Shown here in pieces: positions 16,974-25,223 of a DNA stretch of 64,000 nt (position 1 is its first letter; each line of letters begins with the position of its first letter). Below the pieces are notes generated by a model. That model did no database searches. It saw only the letters and a program-made list of their open reading frames with translations, and had not been told where the DNA came from. Origin of the DNA: an uncultured Clostridia bacterium (GTDB lineage: Bacteria > Bacillota > Clostridia > TANB77 > CAG-508). The DNA lies in the NCBI GenBank assembly GCA_944390975.1, contig CALXRX010000002.1, positions 1 to 64,000 on the forward strand, written 5' to 3'. Position numbers and translations under genes: made by a program.

Positions 16974-17176
16974 TTAAATTCCATCTGGAATAATATCGTC
17001 TATAAAGATTTCTCTTTTTGGTTTTGCTATTCCATTAAATTGTCTATGGCATTCCCATAAATCAAGTAATAATCCAAAGGGCATTAGCCATACTTCTTCA
17101 TAAGACAAGTTAAGATGAGCTAAACCATAATATAAAAGTCGAGTAAATAATTCTTCATCACTTACTCGACTTCCAC
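16974..17176 (-). CDS. gpT-like extension of the tail chaperone, made by -1 frameshift
   Basis: This open frame has no start of its own. Read on from the slippery site at 17177-17183 in the -1 frame, it encodes RGSRVSDEELFTRLLYYG and about 50 more residues, ending DDIIPDGI. The segment EEVWLMPFGLLLDLWECH resembles the T part of gpG-T chaperones. The fused product from 17545 to 16974 would have 190 residues. Between the chaperone and the tape measure is exactly where this domain is found in long-tailed phages. Confidence 0.85.
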
Positions 17177-17545
17177 GTTTTTTGAATTTTCTTCACTTTC
17201 AATATTTCTTTTTGTTCCTTTATACAAGCATTCTGTTATTGCTTGTTTGTAATCTGCTAAATCGAATGGAGTTGTTAATATCTCCAACATTTCTTCAGTT
17301 AATAATTCTTTTTGATTATCTTTATTTTTGAAGTTATGAATTAATATCGATTGATTTGCTAAAAGACATATTAACCATACAATTTCTCCTATAGCCATTT
17401 CAAAGTTTTCAGCTTTCATCAATTTTTCTCCTAGGTTTTCTAGTCCTCCATAACGACCTGCTATTTCTTTAGTTGCTTTAGTTGTTAAAACTAAATCGTA
17501 CTCAACATCACCAACTTTGATTTTACTAATTCTTTCAGTTTCCAT
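17162..17545 (-). CDS. Tail assembly chaperone (gpG-like)
   Basis: The protein has 127 residues: a beta hairpin (KVGDVEYDLVLTTKA), then helices (IAGRYGGLENLGEKLM). This is the common Gram-positive tail chaperone fold. It binds the tape measure during tail assembly. Seven codons before its stop is a slippery A AAA AAC heptamer, so part of the product is extended into the gpT frame. TTGGAGGT precedes the ATG. Confidence 0.85.
   Translation of the reverse strand: METERISKIKVGDVEYDLVLTTKATKEIAGRYGGLENLGEKLMKAENFEMAIGEIVWLICLLANQSILIHNFKNKDNQKELLTEEMLEILTTPFDLADYKQAITECLYKGTKRNIESEENSKNVEVE
17177..17183 (-). promoter_or_regulatory. -1 ribosomal frameshift heptamer A AAA AAC
   Basis: In the chaperone frame the codons read TCA AAA AAC GTG, so A AAA AAC is correctly phased for a -1 slip. 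The -1 frame stays open through 16974, whereas frame 0 stops at 17162. Confidence 0.85.
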
Positions 17546-17560
17546 TGATTACCTCCAAAT

Positions 17561-18172
17561 TTATTTATCTCCTGCTTGAGCAGCAGCTTCTACTCCATAA
17601 GTAGGTTCGTATACCGAGTTATACCAATTTGTAATAACTGTTTCTGTAACACCTGTATCTCCTTCAGTTACTTCTGCTTTCCAAGGATGTTTTCCGCTTT
17701 CATCTACTTTATTTCTGCACAAAACAGTCCCCTCAATAGACGGTGTAGAGAACGATATTGAATCACCTTTGGTTGCAAGACTTGCTGCTGGTATACCAAA
17801 CTTAACTCTATATAACCAATAATATTTATATTTACCATTTGATTTTTTTGCTCTAAATCCTATTGCTACAGGACTCCCCGCATCTTGTCCTCTTGATATT
17901 AGAACTTTATTGTTATCTATTTGTGCCCCAGTTAAATCTGCTGCTATATCAATACCAATATCATCAACGCCAAGTGTTAAAGTTCCACTTTTAAACTCTT
18001 TAACTATTTCAGCTGCTGTATCATCTGCATAAAGTGTTGCTTCAGCAAGTTCTACTGATAATTCAGCAGATACAGCCTTTGCCAATGTTTTTGGTGTTTC
18101 ATATGTTTCATTTCCAGTTTCATCCTCTGTTATTTTTGCATAATATAGTTTATCTAAACCTATTGTAGCCAT
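17561..18172 (-). CDS. Major tail tube protein (phi13 family)
   Basis: The protein has 203 residues. It starts MATIGLDKLYYAKITEDETG and contains VSAELSVELAEATLYADDTA and KFGIPAASLATKGDSISFST, the pattern of phage phi13-type major tail proteins that polymerise into the tail tube. The C-terminal 20 residues are low complexity. GGAGGAGG precedes the ATG. Its position between the head-tail connectors and the tail chaperone agrees with the assignment. Confidence 0.93.
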   Translation of the reverse strand: MATIGLDKLYYAKITEDETGNETYETPKTLAKAVSAELSVELAEATLYADDTAAEIVKEFKSGTLTLGVDDIGIDIAADLTGAQIDNNKVLISRGQDAGSPVAIGFRAKKSNGKYKYYWLYRVKFGIPAASLATKGDSISFSTPSIEGTVLCRNKVDESGKHPWKAEVTEGDTGVTETVITNWYNSVYEPTYGVEAAAQAGDK

Positions 18173-18174
18173 AT

Positions 18175-18519
18175 TTATACCTCCTCCATTTCATAATATT
18201 TTGCTACGTCTATGTTGTAGTGATGATAACCAGTATCATTTTCATACTCAACATATCGTTTATCTGTAATAGTAAATTTTTTATCTAATAAACCTTTTAC
18301 TATTTTGTTTTTAAATTTTATATAATTTCCTTTTGTGAAGATTGATAGTCTAACTTCTGATGTTTCATATTTGGGCATATCATCACAAAAAAATGAAAAG
18401 TTATCTGATATAGGAACTAGAACAACATATTCATCTAATGCCTTATCACTCAACTTTCCTGTTTCTACCTGTATAGACATATCACTTAAAAGTGTGTTTA
18501 TTTCGGCTAATATCGTCAT
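18175..18519 (-). CDS. Tail completion / tail terminator protein
   Basis: The protein has 114 residues, alpha/beta, with the segment YVVLVPISDNFSFFCDD and the ending YHHYNIDVAKYYEMEEV typical of the small protein between the HK97 gp10-like protein and the tail tube in Clostridia phages. It probably caps the tail tube at the neck. AAGGAGGT precedes the ATG, and it overlaps the upstream gene by four bases. Confidence 0.75.
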   Translation of the reverse strand: MTILAEINTLLSDMSIQVETGKLSDKALDEYVVLVPISDNFSFFCDDMPKYETSEVRLSIFTKGNYIKFKNKIVKGLLDKKFTITDKRYVEYENDTGYHHYNIDVAKYYEMEEV

Positions 18520-18947
18520 GTGTTGTTTACCTCCTTATCAAATGTAGATTTCATTACTTCAATACACTTTGATTTCGATGATGCCTTGGCTGGTTTCATA
18601 AATGGTTTAGCCACTTGACCAGATTTACCATATTCAATGATATTTGCTAATTTAGCATTACTACTTCCATCTTTTCTTGATTCAGCAAAACCTATCTTAA
18701 TATTGTAATTACCATTTTTATCAATTCTAACTTTAGATAAACCTAATGCTCTTTCAAGCTCTCCTGTAGATCTTGATTTATATTTAGTTCCACTACCTAT
18801 AACAGAACTTAAATTACTTTTTACTCGTGAGAGAACAACTTCGCCACCAGCTTTCAACATTTTTTCACATATCACATCAGTTTTACTTCCAAGCCTTGAT
18901 ATTTTTTCTAGAAAATCATCAGGTAATTTCACATAAGCCTTAGCCAT
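18516..18947 (-). CDS. HK97 gp10-like head-tail / neck protein
   Basis: The protein has 143 residues. The helix EKISRLGSKTDVICEKMLKA followed by a basic segment and the ending AKPFMKPAKASSKSK...MKSTFDKEV are typical of the HK97 gp10 family of neck proteins. It sits between the head closure protein and the tail terminator. AGAAGGTG lies before the ATG, and both neighbours overlap by a few bases. Confidence 0.85.
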   Translation of the reverse strand: MAKAYVKLPDDFLEKISRLGSKTDVICEKMLKAGGEVVLSRVKSNLSSVIGSGTKYKSRSTGELERALGLSKVRIDKNGNYNIKIGFAESRKDGSSNAKLANIIEYGKSGQVAKPFMKPAKASSKSKCIEVMKSTFDKEVNNT

Positions 18948-19272
18948 TTTGAATCACCTTCTTTGCTAGAATTTCAATATACATATTTTTACCTTTCACA
19001 TTTTCAATTGAAGTAATTTCAAATTTTTCATCATCGCAAATAATAATCATATCAGTGTCTAATTTAATACCTGGAATAGTACGAATAACAAAAAGGTCAG
19101 TTGCTTCTGTAAAAGTAGTCCTATTTGCCCACTTTTCACTTCCGTGTCTGCCCTCTCTATATCCTCTTACTTTTGCAATTGTTGTATTTTGATTTATTGA
19201 AAAACCTTCTTCATCCTTTACATTTTGGATACCTTTTATTTCAATGAACTTGTTCATTTTACCAAAGCTCAT
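18940..19272 (-). CDS. Phage head closure protein (SPP1 gp16-like)
   Basis: The protein has 110 residues with a beta-barrel pattern: IEIKGIQNVKDEEGFS, ANRTTFTEATDLFVIRTIPG, IICDDEKFEITSIENVKGKN. This matches head-tail adaptors of the SPP1 gp16 / HK97 gp9 type, which close the capsid after packaging. It lies between the connector and the gp10-like protein in the usual order. Confidence 0.85.
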   Translation of the reverse strand: MSFGKMNKFIEIKGIQNVKDEEGFSINQNTTIAKVRGYREGRHGSEKWANRTTFTEATDLFVIRTIPGIKLDTDMIIICDDEKFEITSIENVKGKNMYIEILAKKVIQNG

Positions 19273-19275
19273 ATG

Positions 19276-19590
19276 TTACACCTTCCAATCTCTATCTAAT
19301 CTCAATAATAAATTTACCGTGTTCCATATTTGACTCGCTGCATTAACATTATCAGCAAAGAAACCGCCCGTTGAACCATCTCTACTTTCATAAAAATGAC
19401 TTACAAGCATAATTACTGCTTGTTTTGTTGTTTCAGGCATTTTATTTTTTGAATAGTATCCTTCTTCTATATGTTGATAGCTCTCTGCATATGAGATTGC
19501 AGCAGTGATGAATTGTTTGAGTAATTCATCATCTACCGAATGCTCTAGTATAAGATTTTGTTTTACATTAATTAATAACTCTTCAATCAC
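19276..19590 (-). CDS. Head-tail connector (HK97 gp6-like)
   Basis: The protein has 104 residues, all helical: FITAAISYAESYQHIEEGYY and KQAVIMLVSHFYESRDGS are typical of gp6-like connector proteins that bind under the portal. It starts with GTG at 19590, with GGAGG nine bases upstream. It lies directly after the capsid gene in the transcript. Confidence 0.88.
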   Translation of the reverse strand: MIEELLINVKQNLILEHSVDDELLKQFITAAISYAESYQHIEEGYYSKNKMPETTKQAVIMLVSHFYESRDGSTGGFFADNVNAASQIWNTVNLLLRLDRDWKV

Positions 19591-19608
19591 CGCTGTTATC
19601 CTCCTTTA

Positions 19609-20790
19609 TTATTCTTCTATTGTACTTTCTTCTAGTGAAACTCTTAAAATTTGAACTGCTTCAGGAAGTACTAATTTTCCATCTACTCTTTCTTTTGCAA
19701 CATAACCAATCATTCCATTACCTGCAAATAACTCTGTTAATTGCTTAAAGGATCTTACTCCTCTATCACCAATGTTGTAATAACTAAAATCACCAAATGC
19801 GATAGAGTCTTCTGGTGCATATTGTGATGTGTATACAGGGTATCCAAGTAATCTATCTGGTTCTCCTTGAACTAATGATGGTTGCCACATATATGCTCCG
19901 TTTTGATCTTTATAAGTTCTAATAGTCGCTATCATTTTATCGTTCAAAATAAATGATGCATTTTTTCTGTATGCTCTTTTTAAACTATAAACAAGTTCAA
20001 TAATAGCATCAGCACCTGTTGTTTTAGCAGTAATATATGTTCCTCCGCCAGTAGTTGCAAAAATACCAGTTGGTTGTCCAGTTCCTGTTCCATTTAAAAA
20101 CGCATTCTCTTCAGCATTTCCGATTGCTTTAGCAAAGCTATCAATCAAGAAATTCTCTAAACCGAATGCGTTATCATATAATAATTCTTCTGTTACTTTA
20201 ACCGCAACATGTAATTTATGTGCATCTAAGATTTTTTGGTCAAACTTAGCATCTCCAAAAGTTAATGTTCCACCTTCTTCAATCCAAGCTGCTGCAGGTG
20301 TTGTACTTGCAATATTGATTTTATGTTCTCCGCTTGTTTTGATTATTGTAGATAAACTACGAACAATATTATTTTCCTCCAATTTTTGTATCAATCTTGT
20401 GTCATATTCATCTGGTACTAAATATCCACCATCAGCATCTACACCTTCTTGTAATATATTTGATACTTGCCTAAAATTTGAACGTAATGCTGTTAACATT
20501 GCATCTTTATATTCGTTTGATGCCCTTCCTGTTTTTACTTCATTATCTACCTTTGTTGGTCTTGTGACGATTGGAGTATTAACAGGTTTATTTAATTCGT
20601 TCTCCATATTTTCCATTGCCTCCATTCTTTCAATTTCCTTGCTATAATTTTTTATTTTTTCTTCCATTATGTTATAAGTTTCAGCATCTTCTTTTGAAAG
20701 AAGACCATCCTTATCTCTTTTGCTTTCTACAAAGGCTTTTGCACCTTCCCAAGCTTTATTTCTAGCTTCTCTTAATTCTAAAATAGTCAT
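19609..20790 (-). CDS. HK97-type major capsid protein
   Basis: The protein has 393 residues. Residues 1-85 form the coiled-coil scaffold-like delta domain (LELREARNKAWEGAKAFVES). The HK97 fold follows from about residue 100 (LQEGVDADGGYLVPDEYDTR, FLNGTGTGQPTGIFATTGGG, YPVYTSQYAPEDSIAFGDFS). The N-terminal part is probably removed by the protease encoded upstream. The ATG at 20790 follows GGAGGT; the TTG at 20805 is rejected. Confidence 0.97.
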   Translation of the reverse strand: MTILELREARNKAWEGAKAFVESKRDKDGLLSKEDAETYNIMEEKIKNYSKEIERMEAMENMENELNKPVNTPIVTRPTKVDNEVKTGRASNEYKDAMLTALRSNFRQVSNILQEGVDADGGYLVPDEYDTRLIQKLEENNIVRSLSTIIKTSGEHKINIASTTPAAAWIEEGGTLTFGDAKFDQKILDAHKLHVAVKVTEELLYDNAFGLENFLIDSFAKAIGNAEENAFLNGTGTGQPTGIFATTGGGTYITAKTTGADAIIELVYSLKRAYRKNASFILNDKMIATIRTYKDQNGAYMWQPSLVQGEPDRLLGYPVYTSQYAPEDSIAFGDFSYYNIGDRGVRSFKQLTELFAGNGMIGYVAKERVDGKLVLPEAVQILRVSLEESTIEE

Positions 20791-20795
20791 TTTTA

Positions 20796-21536
20796 TTACC
20801 TCCAATTTCTTATTAATTCCAGACGTTCTAATAAACTGTCTGATGCTATTTCATTTTTTGTTTTCTGTGATACTTTGCACTTTTCTGCTACTTTTTTCAT
20901 CAATGAATTAGTAACAGAAGCACGAGAAAACGTCATGCTTACATTTGGAACTTCAATATCATCTTGTATATTTCTTTGCATAATCTCATCTGCAAATCCT
21001 AGCTCTATTGCAGAATTCGCATCCATCCAGGTTTCAGCATCCATTAAATGTGATAGTTTTGCCCTAGATAATCCAGTTTTAATTTCATATGCATTGATGA
21101 TTGATTCCTTAACTTCCTCCAGCATTGCTATTGCTTTTTGCATTTCATTTGTATCTCCTGCCGCTATTGTTGCAGGATTATGAATCATAATCATTGATAC
21201 TGGAGATACAATTACTTTATTTCCAGCCATTGCAATAACTGAAGCAGCACTTGCAGCAATTCCATCTATCTTTACGGTTACATTACCTTTGTAATCCATT
21301 AGCATATTATAGATTTGTGCTGCTGCAACACAGTCTCCACCTGGAGAATTTATCCATACGGTAACATCTCCTTCGCCACTATTTAATTCTTCTTTAAATA
21401 ATGTGGGTGTAACATCATCATCAAACCACGACTCTTCAGCTATTGTTCCATTTAGGAACAGTATCCTTTCTTGACTTTGAGTCATTGTTTCCTGATTTGT
21501 TATTGTCTTGTTCTTCCAATTCCAAAACTTCTTCAT
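20796..21536 (-). CDS. ClpP-like prohead maturation protease
   Basis: The protein has 246 residues with a ClpP/crotonase fold. Visible motifs are VWINSPGGDCVAAAQIYNML, the nucleophile region IDGIAASAASVIAMAG near residues 95-110, and the histidine region MIMIHNPATIAAG. It processes the capsid delta domain. The ATG at 21536 follows GGAGAGGAGG. It overlaps the portal gene by about 100 bp in another frame, which is common in this module. Confidence 0.93.
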   Translation of the reverse strand: MKKFWNWKNKTITNQETMTQSQERILFLNGTIAEESWFDDDVTPTLFKEELNSGEGDVTVWINSPGGDCVAAAQIYNMLMDYKGNVTVKIDGIAASAASVIAMAGNKVIVSPVSMIMIHNPATIAAGDTNEMQKAIAMLEEVKESIINAYEIKTGLSRAKLSHLMDAETWMDANSAIELGFADEIMQRNIQDDIEVPNVSMTFSRASVTNSLMKKVAEKCKVSQKTKNEIASDSLLERLELIRNWR

Positions 21537-22785
21537 CTTTTTCCTCCTCTCCTTTAGGTCTATAGGCTGCACCTACTTGTGTTATTGGCATCATATTTCC
21601 ATTTACCATGTATGTATTTCCTCCTTTTTCTTCTGGGATTAAATCCAAGTTTTCGAGTTCTCTTACATCATTTGGTGACATGAAACCATTTTGAATGCCT
21701 ATGCTATATCCATTCATTCTGCTTTGATAGTCTCCACGAAGTAATCCGTCAACATTAAATTTGATAAAATATTTTTTCTTTTCCTCTTTATTTAATAGCG
21801 ACCTTACCATTGTTTGCTCCCATCTTGAAACCCAAGGATCAAGCGTATATTTTACAAACTCCAATGATTGTTGCTCTATATTAGAAAAACTCGACTTTTC
21901 AAGATCACCAACCATATGTGGTGGTATTCTAAAAATTCGAGCTATTTCATTTATTTGAAATTTGCGAGTTTCTAAAAATTGAGCCTCGTTTGGAGAAATC
22001 GAAATAGGAGTATATTTCATCCCTTCTTCTAAAACCGCTACCTTATGAGAGTTATGACTTCCACCAAAAGTTTCTGTCCAACTTTCTCTTACTTTTGTAG
22101 GGTCTTTTAATGTTCCAGGATGTTCTAATACCCCACTTGGTGCAGCACCATTTGCATAAAACTTACTTCCAAATTCTTCTGCTGCAATTGCAAGACCTAT
22201 AGCATTTTTAGCCATAGCAATCGGAGAATATCCAACCAATCCATCAAATCCTAAACCAGGAATATGTAAGACATCGGTTTCACTCAATCTTACTGTTGTT
22301 TCTTTATTGATTGGAACATCATCTGTAGTTGTTAAATATTCGTAATAAAGTTTTCCCTTTTCATCTCGATTAACTGTCATCCTATCTGGCATAAGTGGAT
22401 ACAATGCTATGATTTCTCCTTTTCCATTTCTTATGATTTGTGCATAAGCGTTACCCCATAATAAAAGATGAGTCATAAGTGTTTCTCTAAACACAAATGA
22501 TGTCATCTCTGGATTAGGTTCATCATGTAATAAAAAATATAACGGGTGCTCTATAGCTTTTTTCTTACTACCATTTTCATCATATTTATAAAAATGCAAT
22601 GGTAAACTTGCTACCGCCTCTGACAAAATTCTCACACAACTATAAACCGCTGTCATTTGCATAGCTGAACGCTCATTTACTCTTTTTCCACTTGTAGTGC
22701 CTCCCATAAAGAAACTATAATTACTTCCTACTGTTCTATTTTTAGGTGCATCTCTCGACCTAAATATGCCACTCCAAAATCCCAT
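21436..22785 (-). CDS. HK97-family portal protein
   Basis: The protein has 449 residues. Typical stretches are AVYSCVRILSEAVASLPLHF near residue 50, ETLMTHLLLWGNAYAQIIRN near residue 105, and the FRIPPHMVGDLEKSSFSNIE motif near residue 285. It forms the dodecameric DNA gate. The acidic, asparagine-rich C-terminus overlaps the protease start. AAAGGAG precedes the ATG. Confidence 0.96.
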   Translation of the reverse strand: MGFWSGIFRSRDAPKNRTVGSNYSFFMGGTTSGKRVNERSAMQMTAVYSCVRILSEAVASLPLHFYKYDENGSKKKAIEHPLYFLLHDEPNPEMTSFVFRETLMTHLLLWGNAYAQIIRNGKGEIIALYPLMPDRMTVNRDEKGKLYYEYLTTTDDVPINKETTVRLSETDVLHIPGLGFDGLVGYSPIAMAKNAIGLAIAAEEFGSKFYANGAAPSGVLEHPGTLKDPTKVRESWTETFGGSHNSHKVAVLEEGMKYTPISISPNEAQFLETRKFQINEIARIFRIPPHMVGDLEKSSFSNIEQQSLEFVKYTLDPWVSRWEQTMVRSLLNKEEKKKYFIKFNVDGLLRGDYQSRMNGYSIGIQNGFMSPNDVRELENLDLIPEEKGGNTYMVNGNMMPITQVGAAYRPKGEEEKDEEVLELEEQDNNKSGNNDSKSRKDTVPKWNNS

Positions 22786-22800
22786 ATTTCATCATCTCCT

Positions 22801-24402
22801 TTATATAAATAAAATTCCTCGATTATCGTATACGCTTTCACTTAAAGCACTACCACATCTTATCGCTCTATCAAGTGCCATTATTGTTGCAATAACACCA
22901 TCGATTTTTTCTGTAGATTTTTCTTTATCTGCTTTTATATTTCCAGCAGGGTCTGTTTTAATAAAGACATTGTCCATGTTCCATCTTAAAATTGGATGAC
23001 CACCATGAATCAGTTTCTTTTCAAGTGTTAGTTTCATCAACTCTTTAGTTGGTGGACTCATGTCTTTAAATCCCTGTCCAAATGGGACAACGGTAAATCC
23101 CATGTTCTCTAAATTTTGAACCATCTGCACTGCTCCCCATCTATCAAATGCAATTTCTCTAATATTAAATTTTTCTCCTAACTCTTCTATAAATTTTTCA
23201 ATATAACCATAATGAACTACATTTCCTTCTGTTGTTTGTAAGTACCCTTGTCTTTGCCACACATCATAAGGAACATGATCCCTTTTTACTCTCAAATCAA
23301 GAGTATCTTCTGGTATCCAAAAGTAAGGCAACACAATGTATTCTTCTTCATCATCAATTGGTGGAAACACTAAAGAAAAAGCCGTTATATCTGTTGTGGA
23401 TGATAAATCTAATCCTCCATAACATACACGACCTTCTAGTTTTTCTTCATTAACTTTTCCGCCACACAAATCCCACTTTTCCATTGGCATCCATCTTATT
23501 GATTGCTTTACCCATTGGTTGAGTCTCAATTGCCTGAATGCATTTTCTTCTCCAGGATTTTGCTGTGCTGACTCACAAGCAGCTCTTACTTTATCTTCAG
23601 CAACTGTTATTCCAAGTGATGGATTTGCTTTTCTCCATACTTTTGGATCAGTCCAATCTTCACTCTCATCTGCACCATAAATTACAGAATAAAATGTAGG
23701 ATCTATCTTATTTCCTTTTTCAATATCTTTTGCCTTTTGATGTATTTCATAACAAATTGAGTTAGTATCATTTCCTGCTGTCGTAATCAAAAAATATAGT
23801 GGTTGCATTCTTGCATCTCCAGAACCTTGTGTCATTACATCATACAATTTTCTATTTGGTTGTGTGTGTAATTCATCAAAAATAACCCCATGGGTATTGA
23901 AACCATGTTTATTAGCTACATCGGCAGATAAAACTTGATATGAACTATTAGTTGGTTTATATATTAGTTTTTTCTGTGATTCTAATATTTTCACTCTTCT
24001 TGAAAGTGCAGGACAGAACTTAACCATATCTACTGCAACATCAAATACTATTTTTGCTTGATTTCTATCAGCAGCACATCCATATACTTCTGCTCTTTCT
24101 TCTCCATCACCACAAGTTAATAAAAGTGCTACTGCCGCCGCTAGTTCTGATTTACCTTGTTTCTTTGGAATTTCAATATAGGCTGTATTAAATTGTCTAT
24201 ATCCATTTGGTTTAAGAACTCCAAAGATATCTCTGATAATTTGTTCTTGCCAATCTATCAATTCAAAGTTCTTTCCAGCCCAAGTTCCTTTTGTATGACA
24301 AAGGCTTTCAATAAAGGCAACTGCAAAATCGGCAGCATCCTTATCATAATAACTTGTCTTTGCCATATACTTGGTTGGCTTATAGTTCTTTAACTTTCTC
24401 AA
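22801..24402 (-). CDS. Terminase large subunit
   Basis: The protein has 533 residues. The ATPase part contains the Walker A-like IEIPKKQGKSELAAAVALLL near residue 75 and the Walker B GVIFDELHTQ near residue 175. The nuclease part contains GGLDLSSTTDITAFSLVF near residue 335 and the late AFDRWGAVQMVQNLENMGF segment. It starts with TTG at 24402, with GGAGGT six bases upstream. It translocates DNA into the capsid through the portal encoded next to it. The small subunit is 5.5 kb away, separated by the methylation and amidoligase cassette. Confidence 0.96.
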   Translation of the reverse strand: MRKLKNYKPTKYMAKTSYYDKDAADFAVAFIESLCHTKGTWAGKNFELIDWQEQIIRDIFGVLKPNGYRQFNTAYIEIPKKQGKSELAAAVALLLTCGDGEERAEVYGCAADRNQAKIVFDVAVDMVKFCPALSRRVKILESQKKLIYKPTNSSYQVLSADVANKHGFNTHGVIFDELHTQPNRKLYDVMTQGSGDARMQPLYFLITTAGNDTNSICYEIHQKAKDIEKGNKIDPTFYSVIYGADESEDWTDPKVWRKANPSLGITVAEDKVRAACESAQQNPGEENAFRQLRLNQWVKQSIRWMPMEKWDLCGGKVNEEKLEGRVCYGGLDLSSTTDITAFSLVFPPIDDEEEYIVLPYFWIPEDTLDLRVKRDHVPYDVWQRQGYLQTTEGNVVHYGYIEKFIEELGEKFNIREIAFDRWGAVQMVQNLENMGFTVVPFGQGFKDMSPPTKELMKLTLEKKLIHGGHPILRWNMDNVFIKTDPAGNIKADKEKSTEKIDGVIATIMALDRAIRCGSALSESVYDNRGILFI

Positions 24403-24468
24403 TTTTGCACCTCCTCACAACGCAAAAAGCACTCCATAATTGAAGTGCCTTTAAAATATTATTTAGTT

Positions 24469-24669
24469 TTATTTTTCTTGAGTTCTATGTATTGTTTTAA
24501 TGATATGTTCTTGTTCTTTAATATCAACACCTATTGACTCAAGTGCCTCCCTTGTTCCACAATCAGGACATATTGGTGTTTTATTATCTCTTCTTGATAT
24601 TGCTGGATGTCCTTGATATTCTGCTCCGCATTGTGGACATTTTCTTGTCCTATTAATTTCCTTCTTCAT
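24469..24669 (-). CDS. Small double-CxxC zinc ribbon protein
   Basis: The protein has 66 residues. CPQCGAEYQGHPAISRRDNK followed by CPDCGTREALESIG makes a zinc ribbon (cysteines near 11, 14, 34 and 37). Proteins of this kind occur widely in Clostridia phages just upstream of the terminase. Function is unknown. It overlaps the end of the GGCT gene by 17 bp and is co-transcribed with it. Confidence 0.75.
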   Translation of the reverse strand: MKKEINRTRKCPQCGAEYQGHPAISRRDNKTPICPDCGTREALESIGVDIKEQEHIIKTIHRTQEK

Positions 24670-25129
24670 AATCTAACCTCCTACTTTTATCTAATGCATC
24701 TAATAGGTACAACGGATCAAAATTAAATCTCATGTAACCTTCATAACAAGTTCTTAAATAATGAACACTTGGAATACCTAGTTTTCTATCTTCATGCATT
24801 ATATAAACATAGGCTTTTCTTACTCTTATCTTTTTTGATTTAATTCCCTTGATTGGAAGATACATTTCAGTTTTGTAATAAAACTGTGGGCATCCTTCAT
24901 ACCTATCAAGTGCAAGTTCATCACTTTCTTTTGTTTCCCAAATTACTACTGGTACTTGCTCACCTTTCTTTTTTTCAATGGTTAAATAAGAACCTGTCTT
25001 ACTACCTTTAAATAATAATTCATAATCCTTAATAACCGATGTTCCAATAATCCTTGCTGTTGGACATCTGTATTTCATCTGTCTAACATTTAAATTACTA
25101 CCATAAGCTATATAATATCTTCTCTCCAT
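24653..25129 (-). CDS. Gamma-glutamylcyclotransferase-like (AIG2/GGCT) protein
   Basis: The protein has 158 residues. The N-terminal YIAYGSNLNVRQMKYRCP is the diagnostic GGCT substrate loop, and LALDRYEGCPQFYYKTE carries the conserved glutamate region. The family releases pyroglutamate from gamma-glutamyl amines or cuts isopeptide-type bonds. It sits directly downstream of an amidoligase that would make such bonds. A structured intergenic RNA candidate lies between the two genes. AAAGGAGG precedes the ATG. Confidence 0.85.
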   Translation of the reverse strand: MERRYYIAYGSNLNVRQMKYRCPTARIIGTSVIKDYELLFKGSKTGSYLTIEKKKGEQVPVVIWETKESDELALDRYEGCPQFYYKTEMYLPIKGIKSKKIRVRKAYVYIMHEDRKLGIPSVHYLRTCYEGYMRFNFDPLYLLDALDKSRRLDYEEGN

Positions 25130-25148
25130 AAGATATCCTCCTTTCTAT

Positions 25149-25223
25149 TCAAGGGGTTACCCTTCTACCACCTTAAGGGCAGTCAATGCTGCCGATTAAA
25201 GTACCAGGAGGCTAACTCCTTGA
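25149..25223 (-). other. Structured intergenic RNA candidate
   Basis: A 14-base outer stem pairs 25149-25162 with 25210-25223, with 12 of 14 pairs possible on the minus strand. It encloses a hairpin of GGCAG and CTGCC and the palindrome CCTTAAGG. The element spans the amidoligase stop codon and ends about ten bases before the ribosome site of the GGCT gene. It could be a cis-regulator of that gene. Confidence 0.45.
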
